A stretch of DNA of 64,000 bases. It comes from Colwellia sp. C2M11 (GTDB lineage Bacteria > Pseudomonadota > Gammaproteobacteria > Enterobacterales > Alteromonadaceae). The stretch spans positions 62,001 to 126,000 of the forward strand of contig NZ_JAHKQD010000047.1 in the NCBI RefSeq assembly GCF_018860915.1. The letters run 5' to 3'. Position 1 is the stretch's first letter; the number at the start of each line of letters is the position of its first letter. This document shows positions 41,195 to 52,216 of this stretch, in pieces. Under the pieces are notes generated by a model. It worked only from the letters and a program-made list of their open reading frames with translations. It was not told where the DNA came from and did no database searches. A program made the position numbers and the translations under genes.

Positions 41195-41467
41195 TACATT
41201 GCGATTTAATATTGCATTATTACTAAGTTTTAGCACCTAGGGGCTAGTACTTAGTAATAATAAGTACTAGTCTAAACTTGGTTTAATAAGTATTTTTCTT
41301 GCAAGTGCTTGTTTAACTTCATTGTCAAATCTACTCACAATAGCTAGCTATCGACATGAAGTTCACCTTGATTTTTTATAAAATAAAGTAGCAAACCACT
41401 GAGCTAGAGTATAAATATTATAAACCAAGTTCAGGTTACTTAGAAAAATAAACCTAGGAGCTAACTA
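41195..41467. other. Structured lpxA-lpxB spacer with nested and competing inverted repeats
   Basis: In most relatives lpxA and lpxB are nearly adjacent. Here 273 bases contain: TTATTACTAAGT/ACTTAGTAATAA (41217-41228, 41249-41260, perfect 12 bp); CTAGTACTTA/TAAGTACTAG (41244-41253, 41261-41270, perfect 10 bp), which shares bases with the first pair so only one can form; AACTTGGTTTA/TAAACCAAGTT (41275-41285, 41421-41431, perfect 11 bp); inside it AACTTCATTGTC/GACATGAAGTT (41315-41326, 41353-41363, one bulge); and a central palindrome ATAGCTAGCTAT (41340-41351). CCTAGG occurs near both ends (41237, 41454). No reading frame is apparent. It may be a degenerate mobile repeat or a regulatory RNA. 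Confidence 0.65.
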
Positions 41468-42652
41468 GTGTCATCAATTTTAACCACTCATACTTCTTCC
41501 CCCATTTTTGCCATTGTTGTTGGTGAGCACTCCGGTGACACATTAGGAGCTGGCTTAATTACTGCATTAAAATCTCAATATCCTGATGCTAAATTTATTG
41601 GTATTGGCGGCGCTAAAATGGATAAACTTGGCTTTGAAAGTTTATTTTCTATGGAAGAATTAGCGGTTATGGGGATTGTTGAAGTACTGGGCCGCATTCG
41701 ACGATTATTTGCGGTGAGAAAATCATTAGTTGACTATTTTACTGCCAATAAACCTGATGTGTTTATTGGTATTGATGCCCCAGATTTTAATATTGGCTTA
41801 GAGCTTCGTTTAAAACAACAAGCAATAAAAACTGTTCATTATGTTAGCCCTTCTGTTTGGGCCTGGCGTGAAAAAAGAATTGTTAAAATAGCGAAAGCAA
41901 CCGATATGGTGCTTTCTTTATTACCTTTTGAAAAAGCTTTCTACGATAAACATCAAGTCCCTTGTACTTTTGTGGGTCATCCTTTAGCTGATGATATTCC
42001 AATGGAAAGTGATAAAAAACAAGCAAGAGCTATACTTAATCTTCCTCTTGAAAATAAAATCCTTGCGTTAATGCCTGGCAGTAGAGGTGGTGAGTTATCT
42101 CGTTTATTAGCACCTTTTTTTCAAAGTGCGATGCAATTACAGCAAGAGGATGAAAACTTACTCTTTATTGCGCCAATGGTTAGCGAAAAAAGAGCACAAC
42201 AGTTCAATACGTTGAAAGCGCAATTAGCACCTAATTTAAAGGTACAACTTGTTATTGATAAAACTCAAACGGTTATGGCGGCTAGTGATTGCTTATTGAC
42301 TGCTTCAGGAACGGTAACTTTAGAAGCAGCTTTAATTAAAAGACCTATGGTAATTTGCTATAAGTTTAATATGATTACGCACTTGCTAGCCAAATGGTTA
42401 GTAAAACTCCAATGGTTTTCTCTACCTAATTTATTAGCAAACAAAACATTGGTACCTGAGTTATTGCAAGAGGAAGTGTGTCCAGAAAAGATTATTCCTT
42501 TGGTAAAAGAACGCTTGTATCAAGATCAATCTCAATTAAACGATACGTTTACACTTATTCATCAACAGTTAAAATGTGATGCAAGTAAGCAAGCAGCAAA
42601 TGCAGTGATTGATTTGCTTAATACTTCAAATACACCTCTTTTAAATAAGTAA
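41468..42652 (+). CDS. lpxB: Lipid-A-disaccharide synthase
   Basis: Joins UDP-diacylglucosamine and lipid X to make the tetraacyl disaccharide. The 394 residues match the family (E. coli 382). GT-B fold; the N-terminal [14 protein letters not shown] and central [14 protein letters not shown] and MPGSRGGEL segments are characteristic. The start is GTG with AGGAG seven bases upstream. rnhB follows after eight bases. Confidence 0.95.
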   Translation: MSSILTTHTSSPIFAIVVGEHSGDTLGAGLITALKSQYPDAKFIGIGGAKMDKLGFESLFSMEELAVMGIVEVLGRIRRLFAVRKSLVDYFTANKPDVFIGIDAPDFNIGLELRLKQQAIKTVHYVSPSVWAWREKRIVKIAKATDMVLSLLPFEKAFYDKHQVPCTFVGHPLADDIPMESDKKQARAILNLPLENKILALMPGSRGGELSRLLAPFFQSAMQLQQEDENLLFIAPMVSEKRAQQFNTLKAQLAPNLKVQLVIDKTQTVMAASDCLLTASGTVTLEAALIKRPMVICYKFNMITHLLAKWLVKLQWFSLPNLLANKTLVPELLQEEVCPEKIIPLVKERLYQDQSQLNDTFTLIHQQLKCDASKQAANAVIDLLNTSNTPLLNK

Positions 42653-42660
42653 TAATTCCC

Positions 42661-43293
42661 ATGGCTCCAAAAATAATTTTACCTGATTTTGAATACCCTG
42701 TTGCTTATTGTATTGCTGGGGTCGATGAAGTGGGGCGAGGCCCGTTAGTTGGCGATGTGGTTACTGCTGCCGTAATTTTAGATCCTGATAATTCTATTGA
42801 AGGACTTAAGGACTCGAAAAAACTTACTGAAAAAAAACGTGCCTTGTTAAGTGAAGAAATTAAAGAAAAAGCAGTTGCATGGTCTATCGGACGAGCTAGT
42901 CCGGAAGAAATTGACACCTTAAATATTTTACATGCCACTATGCTTGCTATGCAGCGAGCTGTTCAAGGTTTATCTGTTACTCCTGACTATGTGTTAGTTG
43001 ATGGGAATCGTACACCAACCTTTAATAGTGAGCAAGGCCCTATTGCTAGTTTAGCGGTAGTGAAAGGAGATGCACGTGTTATTGAAATAAGCGCGGCATC
43101 AATACTTGCCAAGGTTGCTCGTGATAATGAAATGATTGCTCTTGATAAATTATACCCTGAATATGGTTTTGCTAAACATAAAGGGTATCCTACGAAAGCG
43201 CATTTAGAAAAAATCACTGAGCTTGGAGTGCTCGATTGTTATCGACAAAGTTTTAAACCTGTTGCTAGAGTATTGGGCCTTATAAATGAGTGA
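42661..43293 (+). CDS. rnhB: Ribonuclease HII
   Basis: Cuts RNA in RNA-DNA hybrids and removes misincorporated ribonucleotides. 210 residues. The acidic site starts at [16 protein letters not shown] (Asp-Glu), with VLVDGNRTP and [12 protein letters not shown] further on. Its last eight bases overlap the start of dnaE, so the two are probably translationally coupled. Confidence 0.96.
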   Translation: MAPKIILPDFEYPVAYCIAGVDEVGRGPLVGDVVTAAVILDPDNSIEGLKDSKKLTEKKRALLSEEIKEKAVAWSIGRASPEEIDTLNILHATMLAMQRAVQGLSVTPDYVLVDGNRTPTFNSEQGPIASLAVVKGDARVIEISAASILAKVARDNEMIALDKLYPEYGFAKHKGYPTKAHLEKITELGVLDCYRQSFKPVARVLGLINE

Positions 43294-46200
43294 TACAGTG
43301 AATAATGAAATAGCACAGATGGATCCTAACCAGGAATTGATTACAGATCCTAAATTTATTCATTTGCGCGTTCATAGTGATTATTCCATGTGTGATGGCT
43401 TGAAAAAGGTTAAGCCTATTGTTGCTAAAGCGGCTGAATTAAATATGCCTGCAATAGCTTTAACGGACCAAACAAACCTTTGTGGCTTGGTAAAGTATTA
43501 TCACGCAGCTCACGGTGCAGGTCTAAAGCCTATAGTCGGTTGTGATTTTTGGGTGAAAAGTGAAGAATTAGGCAATGAGCTTTTTCGTATCGTAGTTCTT
43601 GCTACAGATAATGTAGGCTATAAAAACCTGACTGAATTAATTTCCAAAGCCTATATGCGGGGACATATTCAAGATAAAGCTGTCATTGATAAAGCATGGT
43701 TAGCTGAATATAAACAAGGCTTAATACTGTTATCTGGAGGTAGAGAAGGCGATATAGGTAAAGCATTATTAAAAGGTAATAATGAACTTATTGAGCAAAT
43801 GGTTAGCTTTTATCAGCAACACTTTCATGATTGCTTTTATCTTGAATTAATAAGAACTGGCAGAGTTGATGAAGAAAATTACCTACATCTTGTTGTTGAT
43901 TTAGCTACACACTTCGAACTGCCTGTTGTTGCCACAAATGAAGTGATGTTTCTCTCGCCTGAGGATTTTGATGCACATGAAATCCGTGTTGCTATTCATG
44001 ATGGTTATACATTAGATGATAAAAGACGCCCTAAACGTTATAGCGAACAACAATACTTACGCTCTGAAGCAGAAATGTGTGAGTTGTTTAGTGATATTCC
44101 TGAAGCGCTAGCTAATTCTGTAGAAATTGCTAAACGTTGTAATGTAACAGTGACATTAGGTGAATATGTATTACCTGACTTTCCTACAGATGGTCTAGAA
44201 ATTAATGATTATTTTATCAAGGTATCTAAAGAAGGGTTAGAAAAGCGCCTTAATAAATTATTTGATACCAGTGCTGATAACTTTAGTGAAATCAGAAAAC
44301 CTTACGACGAACGTTTAGCAATAGAGCTCGAAGTTGTAAATAATATGGGATTTCCTGGCTATTTCCTTATTGTAATGGAATTTATTCAATGGAGTAAGGA
44401 TAACAATATTCCTGTTGGCCCGGGTCGTGGTTCAGGGGCTGGTTCACTTATCGCTTATGCGCTTGATATTACTGATCTTGATCCACTTGAATACGATTTA
44501 CTTTTTGAACGTTTTTTAAATCCTGAACGTGTCTCCATGCCAGATTTCGATATTGATTTTTGCATGGATCGACGTGATGAGGTTATTGATCATGTTGCGG
44601 AACTTTATGGTCGTGATGCGGTTTCTCAAATTATTACTTTTGGTACTATGGCGGCGAAAGCGGTAATTCGTGATGTGGGTCGTGTACTTGGGCATCCTTA
44701 TGGTTTTGTTGATAGAATTTCTAAGCTTATTCCGCCAACACCGGGCATGACTTTAGCAAAAGCATTTGAAGAAGAGCCGAAGCTACCTGAAATTTATGCA
44801 CAAGACTCGGAAGTCAAAGATCTGATTGATATGTGTCGGATCCTTGAAGGCACCACACGTAATGCGGGTAAACATGCTGGTGGTGTTGTTATTTCGCCTA
44901 CCACTATTACTGATTTTGCACCTTTATATTGTGATGATGAAGGTAAGAATCCAGTTACACAATTTGATAAAAACGATGTAGAAGACGCGGGTTTAGTTAA
45001 ATTTGATTTCTTAGGATTAAGAACCTTAACTATTTTACAGTGGGCTATTGAAATGGCTGATGCGCAGCTGTTAAAAGCAGGTAAAGAGCCTATTGATATA
45101 ACAACTATCGACCTTGAAGATAAAGCGAGTTTTAATCTACTACTACAATCTAAAACAACGGCAGTATTTCAATTAGAATCTAGCGGCATGAAGTCGTTAA
45201 TTGATAAATTAAAGCCCGATTGTTTTGAAGATATCATCGCTTTAGTAGCACTATTCCGCCCTGGACCACTGCAGTCTGGCATGGTTGATAACTTTATTGA
45301 ACGTAAACATGGCCGCGAAGAAATCAGTTACCCAGATGCGACATGGCAACATGAAGATTTAAAGCCTGTTTTAGAGCCAACCTACGGTATTATCTTGTAT
45401 CAAGAACAAGTTATGCAAATTGCACAAGTCTTGGCTGGGTACTCATTAGGTGGTGCAGATATGCTGCGTCGTGCTATGGGTAAGAAAAAGCCTGAAGAAA
45501 TGGCAAAGCAGCGTGCTGGCTTTGAAAAAGGTGCAATAGATCGCGGTGTTGATGGCGAGTTAGCTATTAAAATATTCGATTTAGTAGAAAAATTTGCGGG
45601 TTATGGCTTTAACAAGTCTCATTCAGCAGCCTATGCGTTGGTCTCCTATCAAACGTTATGGATGAAAACCCACTTTCCGGCACCGTTCATGGCAGCCGTT
45701 ATGTCTGCGGATATGGATAACACTGAAAAAATTGTTACATTAGTCGATGAATGTAGCAATATGAATATTGATTTATTACCGCCAGATGTTAATGCTGGTC
45801 AGTATAAATTTACTGTTAATGATAATAATCAAATTGTTTATGGTATTGGCGCGGTAAAAGGTGTAGGAGAAGGTCCTATTGAAGCGATTATTGCCGCACG
45901 TCAATCAGGCGGTCCTTTTATTGATCTTTTTGATTTTTGTGCGCGTTTAGATTTAAAGAAAACAAATAAACGTGTTTTAGAGAAGTTAATAAAATCAGGT
46001 GCTATGGATGCACTTGGACCGACCTATAAATTAACAAGTGACGGTAAAGACTTACCACATCGAGCAGCTTTATTTGAAACATTGCCAGAAGCAATAAAAG
46101 CAGCTGAGCAGCATGCAAAAGCTGAGTCATTAGGACAAAATGATTTATTTGGTTTAATTAATGATGAACAAACCGATTCTAGGCAGTCATTTAAAGAAGT

Positions 46201-46858
46201 AAAAAAGTGGCCGGAAGAAGTTTGGCTTAATGGTGAAAAAGAGACCTTAGGTTTATATTTAACAGGTCACCCTATTAATCGTTATTTAGCTGAAATTAAA
46301 AAATATTCTACTAGTCGCTTAGTGGGCATGCAGCCAACCGGTCGTGATAAGCAAGCGGTTGCTGTCGGTTTAGTTATTGGTGTGCGCGTTATGGTTAATA
46401 AACGTGGTCGTCGCTGGGCATTAGTAACGTTGGATGATAAAAGTGCGCGTATGGATATACGATTATTTCCAGATGACTATGATAGATTTTCTGAATTGCT
46501 CGAAATTGATGCAATTTTAGTGTGTAGTGGACAGGTCAGCTTTGATGATTACTCTGGAGGTAATACAATGACCGCCAGAGATATTATGACGGTAGCTGAT
46601 GCTAGAGAAAACTATGTTACTTCTTTAGATGTTAGAGTGCATAAAGAAAAACTAGGCGACAGTTTTATTGAGCAATTTACACAAGTTTTAACGCCACATA
46701 AAGAAGGTACTTGCCCTGTGAGGGTTTATTATCAAAGAGAAGAAGCTCGCGGCATGTTAGAACTTGGAGTACAATGGCGGGTATCGCCAGCAGATATGTT
46801 ATTATATGATTTAAAAGAACTATTAGGTGAAGAAAATGTCACCTTACAGTTTAAGTAG
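43286..46858 (+). CDS. dnaE: DNA polymerase III alpha subunit
   Basis: Replicative polymerase catalytic subunit. The 1190 residues are a little longer than E. coli (1160). PHP domain at the N-terminus ([13 protein letters not shown]), palm with catalytic [12 protein letters not shown], the [10 protein letters not shown] segment, a fingers/beta-clamp region, then an OB fold (about 1030-1110). The ATG overlaps the rnhB end. A 134-base spacer follows before accA. Confidence 0.98.
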   Translation: MSDTVNNEIAQMDPNQELITDPKFIHLRVHSDYSMCDGLKKVKPIVAKAAELNMPAIALTDQTNLCGLVKYYHAAHGAGLKPIVGCDFWVKSEELGNELFRIVVLATDNVGYKNLTELISKAYMRGHIQDKAVIDKAWLAEYKQGLILLSGGREGDIGKALLKGNNELIEQMVSFYQQHFHDCFYLELIRTGRVDEENYLHLVVDLATHFELPVVATNEVMFLSPEDFDAHEIRVAIHDGYTLDDKRRPKRYSEQQYLRSEAEMCELFSDIPEALANSVEIAKRCNVTVTLGEYVLPDFPTDGLEINDYFIKVSKEGLEKRLNKLFDTSADNFSEIRKPYDERLAIELEVVNNMGFPGYFLIVMEFIQWSKDNNIPVGPGRGSGAGSLIAYALDITDLDPLEYDLLFERFLNPERVSMPDFDIDFCMDRRDEVIDHVAELYGRDAVSQIITFGTMAAKAVIRDVGRVLGHPYGFVDRISKLIPPTPGMTLAKAFEEEPKLPEIYAQDSEVKDLIDMCRILEGTTRNAGKHAGGVVISPTTITDFAPLYCDDEGKNPVTQFDKNDVEDAGLVKFDFLGLRTLTILQWAIEMADAQLLKAGKEPIDITTIDLEDKASFNLLLQSKTTAVFQLESSGMKSLIDKLKPDCFEDIIALVALFRPGPLQSGMVDNFIERKHGREEISYPDATWQHEDLKPVLEPTYGIILYQEQVMQIAQVLAGYSLGGADMLRRAMGKKKPEEMAKQRAGFEKGAIDRGVDGELAIKIFDLVEKFAGYGFNKSHSAAYALVSYQTLWMKTHFPAPFMAAVMSADMDNTEKIVTLVDECSNMNIDLLPPDVNAGQYKFTVNDNNQIVYGIGAVKGVGEGPIEAIIAARQSGGPFIDLFDFCARLDLKKTNKRVLEKLIKSGAMDALGPTYKLTSDGKDLPHRAALFETLPEAIKAAEQHAKAESLGQNDLFGLINDEQTDSRQSFKEVKKWPEEVWLNGEKETLGLYLTGHPINRYLAEIKKYSTSRLVGMQPTGRDKQAVAVGLVIGVRVMVNKRGRRWALVTLDDKSARMDIRLFPDDYDRFSELLEIDAILVCSGQVSFDDYSGGNTMTARDIMTVADARENYVTSLDVRVHKEKLGDSFIEQFTQVLTPHKEGTCPVRVYYQREEARGMLELGVQWRVSPADMLLYDLKELLGEENVTLQFK

Positions 46859-46992
46859 CTGAATAGTTTTTATAATATATATTTCAGAGCTAGCTTTTAA
46901 CGCTATCCGTTAAAATTAATAATTAAGTGTTATCGATGATAAAATCGGTAATGAAAGAAAATTAAGACCATTTTTTAGGTGCAAAATAGCAT

Positions 46993-47949
46993 ATGTCATT
47001 AAATTTTTTAGATTTCGAACAACCTATTGCCGAACTTGATGCAAAAATAGAAGAGCTTCAGCTTGTTAATGCAGGTCAGGAGCTAGATCTTGATTTAGAA
47101 GATCAAATTTCTCAGTTACGTGAAAAAAATAAAGAACAAACCAAAAAGATTTTTGCCAATTTAGATCCTTGGCAAACAGCACGAGTAGCCCGTCATCCAC
47201 AACGTCCATATACGTTAGATTACTTATCTCGTATATTTACTGAATTTGATGAATTAGCTGGTGATAGAGCGTATGCTGATGATAGCGCTATTGTTGGTGG
47301 TACAGCACGTTTAGATGGTCGACCTGTGATGATTATTGGTCATCAAAAAGGTCGTTCGACCACTGAAAAAGTTAAACGTAATTTTGGTATGCCTCGTCCT
47401 GAAGGATATCGAAAAGCATTACGTCTAATGAAGATGGCAGAGCGTTTTAATATGCCAATTATTACTTTTATTGACACTCCTGGTGCTTATCCTGGCATTG
47501 GTGCAGAAGAGCGTGGTCAAAGTGAAGCTATAGCAACGAACTTAAAAGTAATGGCACGTTTGTCAGTTCCTATTATTTGTACCGTTATTGGTGAAGGTGG
47601 CTCTGGTGGTGCGTTAGCAATTGGGGTTGGTGATAGAGTTAATATGCTACAATATTCTACTTATGCTGTAATCTCACCTGAAGGTTGTGCATCTATTTTG
47701 TGGAAAACCGCTGCTAAAGCATCAACAGCTGCAGAAGCTATGGGTATAACTGCACAGCGTATTAAAGAATTAGAGTTAATTGATAATATTGTGGAAGAGC
47801 CATTAGGTGGTGCACATCGCGATATGGATCATATGGCAGCAATGTTAAAAGAATCTTTAAAAAGTAACTTAGCAGAACTTGATCTGTTAGATAAAGAACA
47901 GTTGATTGAAAGTCGATATGATAAGTTAATGTCATTTGGCTACTGCTAA
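46993..47949 (+). CDS. accA: Acetyl-CoA carboxylase carboxyltransferase, alpha subunit
   Basis: Transfers carboxyl from biotin-BCCP to acetyl-CoA, with AccD (elsewhere). The 318 residues match E. coli (319). The crotonase-like core shows [19 protein letters not shown] and [15 protein letters not shown], both conserved in AccA. It is the last gene of the long co-directional block and is followed by two overlapping inverted repeats. Confidence 0.97.
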   Translation: MSLNFLDFEQPIAELDAKIEELQLVNAGQELDLDLEDQISQLREKNKEQTKKIFANLDPWQTARVARHPQRPYTLDYLSRIFTEFDELAGDRAYADDSAIVGGTARLDGRPVMIIGHQKGRSTTEKVKRNFGMPRPEGYRKALRLMKMAERFNMPIITFIDTPGAYPGIGAEERGQSEAIATNLKVMARLSVPIICTVIGEGGSGGALAIGVGDRVNMLQYSTYAVISPEGCASILWKTAAKASTAAEAMGITAQRIKELELIDNIVEEPLGGAHRDMDHMAAMLKESLKSNLAELDLLDKEQLIESRYDKLMSFGYC

Positions 47950-47963
47950 TATATTATATTGCC

Positions 47964-48038
47964 AACCTATATTAATACTTATTATTAATATAGGTTGTAG
48001 ATAAAGTGTTTATACCCTTAAAGACTTTATCTACAACC
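47964..48038. repeat. Two overlapping inverted repeats between accA and tilS
   Basis: First pair: AACCTATATTAATA (47964-47977) and TATTAATATAGGTT (47983-47996), 14 bp perfect. Second pair: GGTTGTAGATAAAGT (47993-48007) and ACTTTATCTACAACC (48024-48038), 15 bp perfect. They share GGTT at 47993-47996, so their full-length forms compete. No T tract follows either. They may end accA transcription or switch read-through into tilS. Confidence 0.6.
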
Positions 48039-48150
48039 AGTCTTTCATGACTATCTCCCCTCTATTAATTTTCAATCCACACAAGTATCAATTTGGTTTT
48101 ATAATGTTTAACCAGTTAAAAAAATTGATTAAAACAAGTTTAGGCTATTT

Positions 48151-49506
48151 ATGCATCCCATAGAGTTAGCACTGCTAAACGCCATCAGTAAACATCCGAA
48201 CATGCCTGTGGTTGTTGCTTATAGTGGTGGTGTCGATTCGCAAGTCTTATTACATGCCATAGCATCGTTAAAGAAAGCATCTCCTTTAACGCAGCCTATT
48301 ACTAACCTTGTAACTGTATGTCATGTTAATCATGGTTTAAGTGACAATGCTTTTTCTTGGCAAGTTTTTGCTGAACAAGCTTGCTTAGCGCTTAATTTAC
48401 CGTTAAAAATATGTCGGGTTAATGTCCAAGCACAAGCACAGAAGTCATTAGAGTCTTTAGCGCGTGATGCAAGGTATCAAGCTTTACATTCGATTTATCA
48501 AACACCTTCATTGATCATTACTGGGCACCATAGTGACGACCAAGCAGAAACTTTCTTACTTGCCCTTAAGCGAGGATCAGGTTTAAAAGGTCTATCAGCT
48601 ATGGGTAATGAAACTAGACAAGAGAAAGATTTATTGCTGCGACCATTATTATCAATATCTCGAGCTGACATTATTGATTATGCCAAAATTAATGCTTTAA
48701 CCTGGGTCGAAGATGAGTCAAATACAGATACTCGGTTTGATCGTAATTTTATTCGCAATAATATTATGCCACTATTAATGAAGCGCTGGCCTAGCATTAC
48801 TAGTACCATTAATCGCAGTAGTGAACATTGCAGAGAAGGGCAGTTATTACTTGATGAGTTGGCTGAAGAAGACCTTAACCTTTGTATTAGTGGCGTGAAT
48901 AGCTTAACGGTGAGATCGTTAACTCAGTTATCTCAACAACGGTTTAATAATGTAATTCGTTATTTTTTAACTAAAAATAATTGTTTAATGCCAAGTACTG
49001 AACAGCTAGCTCAACTGTACCTACAATTGAATGCGGATAGTGATAAAAACCCTGTAGTGAAAGTTGGTGATAATGTGATTCGTCGTCATAAGGGGACATT
49101 ATATTTAACCGCTGATTTTATAGATATTAGCAATTGGCATACTGATATCGTGTTCAATGAGCCGAAAACAGAAATTGAGCTACCCGATAATTTGGGAAAA
49201 TTACATTTTTTAAAGAAAACTAGCCAAGACATTACCGTAGCATCTCAACGAATTATAATGCCGAATGCAGGACAAAAAGTGACAATACGTTTTAATCATA
49301 GCAATCCTATTTGTTTACCTGATTATAGAAATCATTCTCGTAGTCTAAAAAAGATACTTCAAGAGTTAAATATTCCAGTTTGGCAACGGAAAAGGATCCC
49401 TTTTTTATATTATGATGATGTATTAGTCGCTGCGATAGGGCACTTTGTTTGTCAAAGTTATATTCCTAAAAATAATGATGATAGTATTCTTTTAAACTGG
49501 TCATAA
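48151..49506 (+). CDS. tilS: tRNA(Ile)-lysidine synthetase
   Basis: Changes C34 of tRNA-Ile(CAU) to lysidine so that it reads AUA; essential. 451 residues. The PP-loop ATPase motif is AYSGGVDSQVLLH (about 24-36); GHHSDDQAETFLLALKRGSG matches the family signature. The C-terminal TilS domains extend to the end (LPDYRNHSRSLKKILQE). It stands 201 bases after accA. Confidence 0.95.
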   Translation: MHPIELALLNAISKHPNMPVVVAYSGGVDSQVLLHAIASLKKASPLTQPITNLVTVCHVNHGLSDNAFSWQVFAEQACLALNLPLKICRVNVQAQAQKSLESLARDARYQALHSIYQTPSLIITGHHSDDQAETFLLALKRGSGLKGLSAMGNETRQEKDLLLRPLLSISRADIIDYAKINALTWVEDESNTDTRFDRNFIRNNIMPLLMKRWPSITSTINRSSEHCREGQLLLDELAEEDLNLCISGVNSLTVRSLTQLSQQRFNNVIRYFLTKNNCLMPSTEQLAQLYLQLNADSDKNPVVKVGDNVIRRHKGTLYLTADFIDISNWHTDIVFNEPKTEIELPDNLGKLHFLKKTSQDITVASQRIIMPNAGQKVTIRFNHSNPICLPDYRNHSRSLKKILQELNIPVWQRKRIPFLYYDDVLVAAIGHFVCQSYIPKNNDDSILLNWS

Positions 49507-49854
49507 TCACCAGGTAACTAGCTGTCCCTTTCTTAGTCACACGCTACAAACAACCCGTACAAAAAATAACCTATGCAATTGTTTTAATTAAATTAAATCA
49601 TTATTTTTGTGTCGAGTTTTTTTACACTAGTAGCTTTTAAAATAAGTGGAAAATAACAAGCCATCAAATATCCTTATATATCAACATCTTATTGGTATTC
49701 TTTTTGTTGGCATGGTATGTGCTTTATTTTGGTAGGCTGTTGTAAAACAGTACTTTTTTTAAACTGTTTCTAGAGTATATGAAAGGTATAGTAAAACATT
49801 TGCATATCATTCATAGGATAACAGAATGAATTTATCGATAAATAAAGGATGACA
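49507..49854. other. Intergenic region upstream of the PEP-CTERM gene
   Basis: 348 bases. It contains a sigma-54 promoter candidate at 49707-49723 and, about 80 bases upstream of that, a GTGT-N11-ACAC dyad (49609-49627) at a distance suitable for an enhancer-binding activator. The rest is AT-rich. Confidence 0.5.
49707..49723 (+). promoter_or_regulatory. Candidate sigma-54 (RpoN) promoter
   Basis: TTGGCATG-GTAT-GTGCT fits the -24/-12 consensus TTGGCACG-N4-TTGCT at 11 of 13 positions, with GG and GC at the required 12-base spacing. Transcription would start near 49735, giving a leader of about 120 bases before the PEP-CTERM gene at 49855. Confidence 0.55.
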
Positions 49855-50538
49855 ATGAAAACTTTCAAGAAAAAATTATTAGCTGCTGTTACTGTTATGG
49901 CATTATCTCCACTAGCTCAAGCCGGTGTGATTTCTTTTTCAGATAACCATGCTGCTTCTACCACTGAATGGAGTGATGTATTAACTGTTTCACAATTTGA
50001 TGCTAGCTTAGGTAACCTTGATACTATTAATATTAGTTTTTCTGCTAGCATGTTATCAGACATCACTCTAAACAATAATGATAATCTAGCACAAACTACA
50101 AGAGGCAGTGTAGGTATTGAAACTATAGGTACATTTTTAGGTTTGGGTTCACTTACTATAAACTTGAGTGCTGATACTGGTTTTGTAGCTCTTGGTGCAG
50201 ATGGAGCACTTGATGGCTCTGATATATTTACCGCGTTTGGTTTAACTGGTACTGATACGATCAACGCTACTATCGATTCTTCAAATACTGATTTCCTAAG
50301 CTTTATCGGTACTGGTAATGTTTCTACTTCAGGTTTAACTGCTTTCGGTAATTTTGGTGGAACTGGCGGTAGTAACACTGTAATTTCAGTAGATACTGTA
50401 GCTGGTGCTAGCTTAAATGTTACATATAACTACACTGAAACTACTAATCCTACACCAGTATCTGAGCCTACTTCTTTAGCTATTTTAGGTCTTGGTTTAG
50501 CTGGTATAGCTTTACGTCGTAAGAAAAAATCACTTTAA
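49855..50538 (+). CDS. PEP-CTERM-type exported protein (choice-of-anchor E-like)
   Basis: 227 residues. An N-terminal signal peptide (MKTFKKKLLAAVTVMALSPL, cut after AQA at about 24) is followed by a Gly/Ser/Thr/Asp/Asn-rich beta-type domain starting VISFSDNHAASTTEWSDVL, then a PEP-CTERM sorting signal: the variant SEPTS at about 204, a hydrophobic helix LAILGLGLAGIALR and a basic tail RRKKKSL. Such proteins are cut and anchored or released by an exosortase, usually encoded with exopolysaccharide genes; none is in this window. AAAGGA at 49844-49849 favours the ATG at 49855 over the one at 49849. The N-terminal pattern resembles choice-of-anchor E proteins; function unknown. Confidence 0.8.
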   Translation: MKTFKKKLLAAVTVMALSPLAQAGVISFSDNHAASTTEWSDVLTVSQFDASLGNLDTINISFSASMLSDITLNNNDNLAQTTRGSVGIETIGTFLGLGSLTINLSADTGFVALGADGALDGSDIFTAFGLTGTDTINATIDSSNTDFLSFIGTGNVSTSGLTAFGNFGGTGGSNTVISVDTVAGASLNVTYNYTETTNPTPVSEPTSLAILGLGLAGIALRRKKKSL

Positions 50539-50597
50539 TTTAATTATTCTATTAGTTTATAAAAATTCACTAATAAAGAATGATTAAGTTTGATTAA

Positions 50598-50631
50598 TAA
50601 AAAACGCCGCACATTTTGTGAGGCGTTTTTT
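50598..50631. terminator. Bidirectional terminator after the PEP-CTERM gene
   Basis: AAAAAACGCC and GGCGTTTTTT form a perfect 10-bp pair, extended inward by CAC/GTG around ATTTT. The A and T tracts on both sides allow use on both strands, including for sstT. Confidence 0.9.
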
Positions 50632-50797
50632 ATTGGCATTCATTTTACTCTGTAATGGTGTTTCTATACTTGTACTAATGCGGTAATAGCCAGTTTATTA
50701 AAGTGCTTTCACTGCATAAGGTTTAACAACTGAACTATAAAATACACATATTATAGAATAGCCAATCGAGATAATATCTTCTAGTATTACTTAAACT

Positions 50798-52024
50798 CTA
50801 TTTTGTGATGTTGTGCGAAGCTGCAGCAGAAAAAACAACATCAGTAGAGCTGTTAAGTGCTGTTTCAGCTGAATCTTGAATAACACCAATAATAAAACCA
50901 ATAGCAACCACTTGCATTGCGATGTCATTATTGATACCAAATAAATTACAAGCTAAAGGTATTAGTAATAGTGAACCACCTGCGACACCTGATGCACCAC
51001 AGGCTGAAATAGACGCCACGATTGATAATAAGATAGCTGTGCCAAAATCTACATCGATATTTAAGCTGTTAGCTGTCGCTAGGGTTAACACGGTAATTGT
51101 TATTGCCGCACCTGCCATATTTATAGTTGCACCTAAAGGAATTGAAACAGAGTAGGTATCTTCATGTAAATCTAACTTTTTGCATAACGCCATATTGACT
51201 GGAATATTTGCAGCAGAGCTGCGAGTAAAAAATGCGGTGATACCTGACTCACGAAGACACGTAAAAATTAATGGATATGGATTTTTCCCCATAATAATAA
51301 ATACAATTAATGGATTAACGGCTAATGCAATAATTAACATTGCAGCAAGTAGGATCACAACAAGATGGCTATATTCAGCTAATGCTGAAAACCCGGTAGT
51401 CGCAATGGTATTGGCAACTAAACCAAAAATACCGATAGGGGCAAAGCGAATGACAATGCGCACAATGCTCGATATCGCTTCACTGAAATCATGTACCATT
51501 ATTTTTGTTTGTTCATTCGCATGTTTAAGTGAGAAGCCTAAGCCAAGCCCCCAAGCCAATAGGGCAATAAAATTTCCGTTTACGATGGCACTAATTGGAT
51601 TTTCGACTACTTTAAAAGCCAAGGTTGATAATACTTCACCTAAGCCCTGTGGTGGAGTAGCACTCGCGCTAGCTATATCTAATGTTAATGTCGTTGGGAA
51701 TATAAAACTAAGCACTACAGCGACAAAAGCAGCACAAAGTGTACCAAGTAAATATAAGCCAACTATTGGTTTTAATTTAGCATCACTGTTGATTTTTTGA
51801 TTAGCGATACTCGAGGCAACTAACACTAATACTAAAATTGGCGCTACAGCTTTTAGTGCATTAACAAATAAACTACCAAGAATTGAAAATGAAATAGCGA
51901 CTTCTGGGGCTAGTACAGCAAGTGTTATCCCTAATATAATGGCAATGATGATTTGGGGTACTAACCCGAATGCGTTTAGTTTAGTTAGTAGTGATTTTTT
52001 TTCTGTGTTGGAATGTATTGTCAT
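50798..52024 (-). CDS. sstT: Serine/threonine:Na+ symporter SstT
   Basis: A sodium-coupled serine and threonine importer of the DAACS superfamily. The 408 residues match E. coli SstT (414). About nine hydrophobic segments are visible; the substrate hairpins contain [15 protein letters not shown] and [16 protein letters not shown], and [17 protein letters not shown] is typical of SstT as opposed to GltP. It is convergent with the PEP-CTERM gene and divergent from the PhnA-like gene. Confidence 0.93.
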   Translation of the reverse strand: MTIHSNTEKKSLLTKLNAFGLVPQIIIAIILGITLAVLAPEVAISFSILGSLFVNALKAVAPILVLVLVASSIANQKINSDAKLKPIVGLYLLGTLCAAFVAVVLSFIFPTTLTLDIASASATPPQGLGEVLSTLAFKVVENPISAIVNGNFIALLAWGLGLGFSLKHANEQTKIMVHDFSEAISSIVRIVIRFAPIGIFGLVANTIATTGFSALAEYSHLVVILLAAMLIIALAVNPLIVFIIMGKNPYPLIFTCLRESGITAFFTRSSAANIPVNMALCKKLDLHEDTYSVSIPLGATINMAGAAITITVLTLATANSLNIDVDFGTAILLSIVASISACGASGVAGGSLLLIPLACNLFGINNDIAMQVVAIGFIIGVIQDSAETALNSSTDVVFSAAASHNITK

Positions 52025-52216
52025 GCTGACGCCTTATTATATTTTTATTGCCGAGCTTTTTATCATTGAAGTTAAGCTTTGTCTATCATTAGCAACAATA
52101 TTTAATTACCAAGTGAGTATAGATTTTCTTACAAAAGATATAAAAAAATAATGTATAATTATGTTACTGAAAATTAAGTTTATCTTATATCATCAAGGTT
52201 AATATTAGGAACCATT

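Noticed and set aside
49917-50378. 153-codon frame antisense to the PEP-CTERM gene
   Set aside because: It is a shadow of the sense codons in a low-complexity Gly/Ser/Thr/Asn gene; it lacks a ribosome site and the sense gene has signal peptide and sorting signal.
51180-51800. 206-codon frame antisense to sstT
   Set aside because: It mirrors the transporter codons; the sense strand carries intact SstT motifs.
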